The notes beneath the pieces were generated by a model, which worked only from the letters and a program-made list of their open reading frames with translations, ran no database searches and had not been told where the DNA came from. Shown here piece after piece: positions 57,146 to 64,000 of a stretch of 64,000 bases of DNA (positions within the stretch are counted from its first letter, which is position 1; each line of letters starts with the position of its first letter). Source of the stretch: Pachyrhynchus sulphureomaculatus (lineage: Eukaryota > Arthropoda > Insecta > Coleoptera > Curculionidae); contig CM032454.1 in NCBI GenBank assembly GCA_019049505.1, forward strand, positions 17,738,824-17,802,823, in the 5' to 3' direction. Made by a program: the position numbers and the translations under genes.

Positions 57146-57370
57146 TGATTTTTGTCACTTTTGTTTAAGTCAACATGTTTTTTATCTCAATATACTGTTT
57201 TTTACGTATTAAAATGTAGTTTTCTTCAAAATATGCACTCCAAGAAGCTTTCACTGCTATATTTAGAAATATAACCCGATTTAAGTGGTTACATACCTAC
57301 AGCTCCGAAAAAAAATTAATGTTTTTTGAGTTGTATATCAGGGAGTATATTGTTAAAAATAAGACAAAAT
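57146..57370. other. AT-rich spacer, no gene seen
   Basis: Nothing recognised. Confidence 0.4.
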
Positions 57371-57985
57371 ATTATTTCATCATCATCATCATCATCATTA
57401 GATTATTCCATCCATAGTCGGATGTAAGCCGCCCCAATTTGTCTCCAATGAGCTTTGTTGCTTGCTTTTTGCATCCAATTGTGTCCTGCTAATTTTTTTA
57501 TGTCGCCCGTCAATCTTGTCTGTGGTCTACCTCTACATCTTTTGTGTTCTCTAGTCCTCCATTCAACTATAAGGCGTGTCCATCTGTTATCATTCAGCCT
57601 TGCGATATGCCCCGTCCAATTGCATCTTAATATACATATTCGTTGCACTACATCTGTCACTTTTGATCTTCTTCGTATCTCGATGTTAGGAATACGATCT
57701 TGGAGTCCAATATTTGGCATTCTCCTCTCCATTGTTCTTCGGGTTACCTGGAGTTTATTTATTATACTTTTATTTAAAGCCCACCTTTCAGTGCCATATG
57801 TTAATACCGGCAGTACATACGGATCGAATCGGGCTTTTATTGTATTTGGAATGTCCTATTTGAATGTAGTATGTGACCTTCCGAGAGCAGCCCGAGTTAA
57901 CGGGACTCTTCTCTCCAAGTCAGCCCTTAAATTATTTTTTGATACTTCGATTTTTTGTCCTAAATATATGAATGTTTGTACTTAA
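57371..57985 (-). mobile_element. RTE-like LINE, 3' end only
   Basis: The minus strand reads YLGQKIEVSKNNLRADLERR (near 57960), MERRMPNIGLQDRIPNIEIR (57732), RRSKVTDVVQRICILRCNW, TGHIARLNDNRWTRLIVEWR and HNWMQKASNKAHWRQIGAAY, ending in a (ATG)n tail at 57375-57400. The RT core is missing. Confidence 0.88.
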
Positions 57986-57988
57986 TTT

Positions 57989-58190
57989 AAAATAGTCACG
58001 TGGCCAGACTAAAAGAAAATAGATGGACGAAGCTATTCCTGGAATGGCGATAGAGAACTGACAAATGTAACCGAGGAAGACCACCGACCCGATGGACAGA
58101 CGATTTCTGCGCAATCGCTACAAACTGCATTGGGACATCCTGGAGCAGAAAAGAATGGAAACATGTTTAACAATGTTCAAAGGAGGCTGA

Positions 58191-58222
<32 letters not shown>

Positions 58223-59848
58223 ACAAATACTTGATAAATTAAACTGTCTAATATTTTCAATGTTTTTTTTGTAAAAATATTTCATATTTGTTATTTGCTT
58301 TAGCTTTAAATGTTTAACATTCCGTATAGACCGAAGATAATTATTCTGTGTTTAGGTAAATACTTTGTGAGAATACTGTTACTGTTACTTTAATATTTAA
58401 AATCACCATTTTACCAAAATTACTCATAATTTTGTTATTACTAAAATATGACTCTCTATTACACAAGATATTTTTCTATTATTTTTTTACAGATTATGAA
58501 ATAGCTAAAATAATATGAGTGGAAGAAACGTGGGTTTTTCTTTATTTATTTTCTCATTTATATTTTCCTCTATGAATTATGTACAGGATAAATTTCACTA
58601 GAGTAACAATTTTTTTACGAAATTGATTTCAAATCAACAATAAATCTTACACAATCTGCTAATAATAAAAAAAACCGGTCAAGTGCAAGTTGAACTTGCA
58701 CAATTAGTGTTCCGTACGATTGTTTTTAAAATAGAAAATTTTGTTAGGGTGGTATAAAATGATCAGTGACTTCACAAAACACACCTCAAATGAGTTTTCA
58801 ATAAAGTTTGCTTCCAATCTTTACTGAAAACTGGTGACCTTGAAATTTTGGTTTTTTTCTATACCAGATAAATTATTAAAGGTAATGATAATTTTCGTTC
58901 AATCTATACCCCGTGGAGAATATTCTAGGATTTTTTGATAGGTACTTTTCGAGATAAGGTAGGAGACAGCGATTTTTCACGATTTTTTAAAAGTAATACG
59001 AAGAAACGTGTGCGCAAGTATTACATTATATACATATTTTTTACTCGTGCTTTCACAAGCTTTCATTTGACACCACACTCGATGACCTAGTAAAAAAATT
59101 TTTTTTCACTTCCGATTTCACCCCTCAAAACGAATCCCTTAAGTCAAAATTTATGTTACGGTGATATAAAAATGATCAGTGACTTCACAAAACACACCCC
59201 AAATAAGTTTTCAACAAAGTTTATTTCCAATCTTTACTGAAAATTGATGACCTTGAAATTTCGGTTTTTTTTATATACCAGATAAATTATTACAGATAAT
59301 GCACTCGTGATAATTTTCGTTCAATCTACACCCCGTGCAGAATATTCCAGAATTTTTTCAAAATTTTTTGATAAGTACTTTCCGAGATAAGGCGGGTGGA
59401 CAGCGATTTTTCGCGATTTTTTAAAAATAATACGAAGAAAAGTGCGTGCAAGTATTACATCATATATATATTTTTTACTCGTGTTTTCACAAGCTTTCAT
59501 TTGACACCACACTCGATTACCTAGTAAAAAAAAATTTTTTTCACTTCCGATTTCACCCCCCCAAAACTAACCCCTTAAGTCAAAATTTAACTTTCAAAAC
59601 TACATGGCTCTGATGAGGCCATCAATTCCTATATTACTACCAAATTTCAACTTTCTATGACAAATAGTTTCATAGAAAATCGGGTGTGACAGACGGACAG
59701 ACAGACGGACAGACAGACAGACAGACAGACGGACAGACACCGAAGTGATCTTATAAGTGTTCCGTACGGAACACTAAAAATAATAACAATCTCAGATCAC
59801 ATCTTTCCAGTAAGTTTTATGACTTAAAAAGTTTACACATTTAAACAT
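57989..59848. repeat. Second copy of the 11-715 segment, with an insert
   Basis: Matches 11-715 in order: LINE 3'-end text, ATG microsatellite (58187-58213), then the AT-rich part. It is split by a 1.1-kb repeat at 58674-59778. The copy at 600-660 shows the uninterrupted site (aataataaaaaataataac). Confidence 0.85.
58674..59778 (+). repeat. Palindrome-ended repeat, copy 1 (two internal monomers)
   Basis: It begins ACCGGTCAAGTGC with the hairpin GTGCAAGTTGAACTTGCAC and ends in the perfect palindrome AGTGTTCCGTACGGAACACT. Inside are two ~420-bp related monomers (each with atgatcagtgacttcacaaa) and a GACAGACG run. Comparison with the empty site suggests a short taaaaa duplication. No coding capacity. 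Confidence 0.85.
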
Positions 59849-60013
59849 ATTAGGTATGTGAATAAATTTTGAGTAATTTTTCGGTAAAAATATCGCTTTA
59901 TTGTAAAAAAAATGGTTACAAATTGATTTTTTTACTAAGGCATAACAAAAACATAATATAGTAGCAATATCTTTTATAATATTGGGTGTATGAATTAATT
60001 CTGAGGGATTTTT

Positions 60014-60084
<71 letters not shown>

Positions 60085-60100
60085 TGTATAATATATTTAA
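59849..60100. repeat. Spacer with (AT)n tract
   Basis: Pure AT dinucleotides at 60018-60080; otherwise nothing recognised. Confidence 0.8.
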
Positions 60101-60345
60101 AATGTCTGTCGGTTAGTGCGCTTATCACTGGAGAACCACTTAACCGATTTACGTGCTTTTTCTTTTAAAACATACATATGTTCTCTGGCTAGGTTATAGG
60201 ATATATTCTATTACGTTGGGTAACATATGGAATAAGCAGTGCCGAAAATAGTAAATCAAGTAGCAAAAAAGTTTGCCGCTAGTGCGTTCTCTTGGAATCC
60301 ACTACCCAAATTATTTAAATATGAAACAGCATCATGTAGCAAAAA

Positions 60346-60396
<51 letters not shown>

Positions 60397-62035
60397 GCAA
60401 CGTCTCACTGTCTGTCTGTCTGTCGGTTAGTGCGTTTATCATTGGAGAACCACTTATACGATTTACGTGCTTTTTAGTGTTCCGTACGGAACACTTATAA
60501 GATCACTTCGGTGTCTGTCCATCTGTCCGTCTGTCCGTCTGTCCGTCTGCCTGTCTGTCCGTCTGTCCGTCTGTCCGTCTGTCCGTCTGTCCGTCTGTCC
60601 GTCTGTCCGTCTGTCCGTCTGTCTGTCTGTCTGTCACACCCGATTTTCTCCGAAACTATTTGTCATAGAAAGTTGAAATTTGGTAGTAATATAGAAATTG
60701 ATGGCCTCATCAGAGCCATGTAGTTTTGAAAGTTAAATTTTGACTTAAGGGGTTAGTTTTGGGGGGTGAAATCGGAAGTGAAAAAAAAATTTTTTACTAG
60801 GTAATCGAGTGTGGTGTCAAATGAAAACTTGTGAAAACACAAGTAAAAAATATATATATAATTTAATACTAGCGCGCACTTTTCATTGTATTATTTTTAA
60901 AAAATCGCGAAAAATCGCTGTCCACCCGCCTTATCTCGGAAAGTACTTATCAAAAAATTTTGAAAAAATTGTGTAATATTCTCCACGGGGTAAAGATTGA
61001 ACGAAAATTATTACGAGTGCATTACCTGTAATAATTTATCTGGTATATAAAAAAAAAAGAGAAATTTCAAGGTCATCAATTTTCAGTAAAGTTTGGAGAT
61101 AAACTTTGTTAAAACTTATTTGGGGTGTGCTTTGTGAAGTCACTGATCATTTTATATCACCGTAACATAAATCTTAACTTAAGGGATTCGTTTTGAGGGG
61201 TGAAATCGGAAGTGAAAAAAAATTTTTTTTTAGTAGGTTATCGAGGGTGGTGTCAAATGAAAGCTTGTGAAAACACGAGTAAAAAATATATATATAATGT
61301 AGTACTTGCGCACACTTTTCTTCGTATTACTTTTAAAAAATCGTGAAAAATCGCTGTCCCCTACCTTATCTCGAAAAATACTGATCAAAAAATTTTGAAA
61401 AAAAATCCTGGAATATTCTCCACGAGGTATAAATTGAACGAAAATTATAATTACCTTTAATAATTTATCTGGTATATAAAAAAAAAAAATTCAAGGTCAC
61501 CAGTTTTTAGTAAAGATTGGAAACAAACTTTGTTGAAAACTCATTTGGGGTGTGTTTTGTGAAGTCACTGATCATTTTATACCACCCTAACAAGATTTTT
61601 TATTTTAAAAACAATCAACGTACGGAACACTAATTGTGCAAGTTCAACTTGCACTTGACCGGTTTTTTTAAAACATACATATGTTCTCTGGCCAAGTTAC
61701 AAGACATATTTTATTACGTTAGGTAACATAATGAATAAGCAGTGACGATAGTAGTCAATTAAGTCGAAAAAAAGTTTGCCGCTAGCGCGTTCTCTTGCAA
61801 TACGCTACATAAACCATTAAATATAGAACAATATCATGTAGCAAAGAATATGATATATATAAAATATAACGTCTCTCTGCCTACCTGTCTGTCCGTTAGT
61901 AAGCTTATTACTCGAGAACCACGTGTTTTTTTTTTAATCCATACGTATGTTTTCTAGCCAGTATTTTATTACGTTAGGTAATATAAGGAATGAGCAGTGA
62001 CGATAATAGGGAAAAAAATGCACGCGGGCACTGTT
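60101..62035. repeat. Three tandem copies of a ~290-bp repeat, one split by the palindrome-ended repeat
   Basis: Each copy has the same order: tgtctgtcggttagtgcg, ggagaaccactta, gatttacgtgctttt, aaaacatacatatgttctct, attacgtt-ggtaacata, ataagcagtg, gtttgccgctag, gcgttctcttg and an AT run. Copy A is 60101-60389; copy B is 60390-60474 plus 61664-61865; copy C is 61866-62035, shorter. Confidence 0.8.
60475..61663 (-). repeat. Palindrome-ended repeat, copy 2
   Basis: Inverse orientation to copy 1: starts AGTGTTCCGTACGGAACACT at 60476, passes a long GTCTGTCC run (60510-60640) and two monomers, and ends GTGCAAGTTCAACTTGCACT-type hairpin then GACCGGT near 61663. The neighbouring tandem copy at 60150-60175 shows the site without the insert. 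Confidence 0.85.
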
Positions 62036-62036
62036 A

Positions 62037-62111
<75 letters not shown>
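62036..62111. repeat. (AT)n microsatellite
   Basis: About 75 bp of pure AT dinucleotides. Confidence 0.97.
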
Positions 62112-62112
<1 letters not shown>

Positions 62113-62642
62113 GAGTATATATATGGGTCATTCTTTTTAAACTGGACACCCCATCAAGCCAAAATTTGGAGCCACATAGAGCAGCTGGTGCGGGTTTAAA
62201 GTAAAGCTTAAGGACTCTAGTTTTGAAAGCTGTTGGGCGATTTTGAAAATAAAATATTGCGCATGCGCAGAGGTCCATTTTTTTGTAACCTCACTATAAT
62301 ATTATCTTTGTTTTCGAAAAAAAAAAAATTACCCCCGGTGGATTATTTCTGGAAGTCCTGATCGCTAGTTACAACAGGTTTTATTGGTGCAAAAATTCAA
62401 AATGCGAAAAATAACTTGAAAAAATCTAAAAAAATTAACATGTACTCTTCATTGCAAAACAAAAATTTTGTTGATTTTCAAGTGCGTTGGTTTCGAAAAA
62501 AAATTCTGCGTGCATTTTTTTCGTGTATTACATGACATAGATTTCCGCCGGATATATATTTGAAAACATTACAGGAGATTTTATAAAAATTTTGTAAACT
62601 TAATAAAATATTACACGTTTATGAATGAATCTATCGTCCGAA
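62112..62642. other. AT-rich DNA, no gene seen
   Basis: Contains a less AT-rich block near 62120-62290 (ggacaccccatcaagcc), possibly an old repeat. No coding signal. Confidence 0.4.
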
Positions 62643-63285
62643 AATTTTTATTAAATTTTACTTGAAATGAATTTATCGACCTGTTCGGCAAAATTGATGT
62701 TAATATAAACCCTGTTTGTTTTTTAATGCTAGAATTCATACAAAAATAATAAGGGATTTTCTTAGATTAAAAAGGAGTAAGAGTTTATCCAAGGTATAGA
62801 GCAAAAGTACAAAGAAAAAGACTTGTAAAAATACAAGAATACTTTTCTTTAAATAACCAATTATAAAATAAATGGGGTTTCGTCCTAAGAGCATTGGTAA
62901 GTAAGGAACATCAATAAGAAACAATGCTCTCCATTTTAGACTGTAGAAAGATGGTAGAAGCCAAGATTTTATGTGGGTGTATATATGCTTTTTTGTTTTC
63001 ACTTATCTTGCGAAAAAATCTTTCTTAATGATGAGTCCACTAATGCTCTTAGGCCGAAACCGCTTATATTTTATAATTGTTTATGTAAAGAAAAGTATTC
63101 TTGTCTTTCTCTTTATACTTTTGCTTTATACTTTGCATAAACTCATTTTTCTTTTTTAATCGAAGAAAATCCGTTATTATTTTTGTATTAAGTCTAGCAT
63201 TGGAAACCGAACAGGGATATATTAATATCAATTTGGTCCAAATAGGTAGTTAAATTAGTTTCAAGTAAAATTAATAAAATATATG
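62643..63285. repeat. Fold-back inverted repeat, arms of about 260 bp
   Basis: The left arm 62643-62912 and right arm 63030-63285 are inverted copies: for example tttacttgaaatgaattta with its counterpart taaattagtttcaagtaaa, aatgctagaattcatacaaa with its counterpart, and ggtttcgtcctaagagcatt with aatgctcttaggccgaaacc. The spacer is ~117 bp. No coding capacity, so it is a non-autonomous element or an inverted duplication. Confidence 0.8.
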
Positions 63286-63291
63286 TAAAAT

Positions 63292-63945
63292 AAAACGGGT
63301 CAAGTGCAAGTTGAACTTGCGCAATTAGTGTTCCTTGATTGCTTTTCAAAAAAAATTTTGGTACAGAGGTATAAAAATGATCAGTGACTTCACAAAACAC
63401 ACCCCAAATGAGTTTTCAACAAAGTTTGTTTCCAATCTTTACTGAAATCTGATGACCTTGAAATTTTTGTTTTTTTTATATACCAGATAAATTATTATAG
63501 GTAATGCACTCATGATAATTTTCGTTCAATCTACACCCCGTGGAGAATATTCCAGAATTTTTTCAAGTACTTTTCGAGATAAGGCGGGCGGACAGCGATT
63601 TTTCGCGATTTTTAAAAAATAATACAAAGAAAAGTGCACGCAAGTATTACAATATATATATATTTTTTACTCGTGATTTCACAAGCTTTCATTTGACACC
63701 GCACTCGATTACCTAGTAAAAAAATTTTTTTTCACTTCCGATTTCACCCCCCAAAACTAACCCCTTAAGTCAAAATTTAACTTTGAAAACTACATAGCTC
63801 TGATGAGGCCATGAATTCCTATATTATTACCAAATTTCAACTTTCTATGACAAATAGTTTCGGAGTAAATCGGGTGTGACAGACGGACAGACAGACGGGC
63901 AGACACCGAAGTGATGTTATAAGTGTTTCGAACGGAGCAATAAAG
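63292..63945 (+). repeat. Palindrome-ended repeat, copy 3 (single monomer)
   Basis: Same start (CGGGTCAAGTGCAAGTTGAA) and internal order as copy 1 but with one monomer only and a short GACAGACGG run. The end palindrome is decayed (AGTGTTTCGAACGGAGCA). Confidence 0.85.
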
Positions 63946-64000
63946 AATAAGGCAATATTGTAACCTAGAAATAATAAAAGTAGTTAGTATCTTATTTTCA

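Noticed and set aside
58674..59778. Helitron interpretation of the palindrome-ended repeat
   Set aside because: The end hairpin followed by CTAA is Helitron-like, but the empty-site comparison puts the left boundary before ACCGG rather than at TC, and suggests a short target duplication.
62736..63159. Short Leu/Phe-rich open frames on both strands
   Set aside because: They lie on the two arms of the fold-back repeat and mirror one another; no domain.

Overview
The window looks like a stretch of a large, AT-rich, transposon-loaded insect genome. The one host gene I can support is an insect-type odorant receptor (7tm_6 family), which places the sequence in Insecta. The mix of mobile elements (mariner, pogo/Tigger, hAT, piggyBac, RTE- and Jockey-like LINEs, Penelope-like elements) is common in beetles, but I cannot fix the order or species. 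There are no bacterial-style operons, rRNA genes or CRISPR arrays.

The central result is a complete, apparently intact odorant receptor gene on the minus strand. It has six coding exons spread over 44.8 kb (47017 down to 2243). Exons lie at 46519-47017, 34162-33832, 20400-20301, 18714-18619, 2575-2420 and 2329-2243. All five introns are GT-AG, all phases join cleanly, and the product is 422 residues with seven hydrophobic segments and the family's C-terminal signature. Four exons are 100-330 bp or smaller islands in introns of 12.4, 13.4, 1.6 and 16.0 kb that are packed with transposons, so a simple ORF scan shows only disconnected pieces.

Intron 4 (2576-18618) holds a Tigger element with TA duplication, a pogo-like element with psq and PHD-like modules but no DDE domain, a mariner, a Jockey-like LINE split by a hAT with an 8-bp duplication, a second LINE, and a Penelope-like element (PLE). 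Intron 3 holds an (AT)n tract and a PLE relic. Intron 2 (20401-33831) holds a mariner, a piggyBac with TTAA duplications, a mariner carrying a fold-back MITE, a PLE inverted dimer, and a Tigger split by a LINE. Intron 1 (34163-46518) holds another PLE inverted dimer, several mariner pieces, a broken multi-copy ORF, and a Jockey-like LINE nested in an RTE-like LINE.

Upstream of the gene (47018-64000) are a long polypurine tract, a 287-bp tandem array with a 573-bp higher-order period, RTE-like LINEs, fragments of unrecognised multi-copy protein families, copies of a repeat ending in a perfect 20-bp palindrome, a short tandem repeat family, and a fold-back inverted repeat. A segment at the very start of the window is duplicated near 58-60 kb.

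A second notable layer is RNA: the terminal repeats of three of the PLEs carry hammerhead-ribozyme-like sequences, in opposite orientations at the two ends of each head-to-head dimer. In one PLE the paired stems, the GAAA core and the GUC cleavage site can all be drawn by eye.
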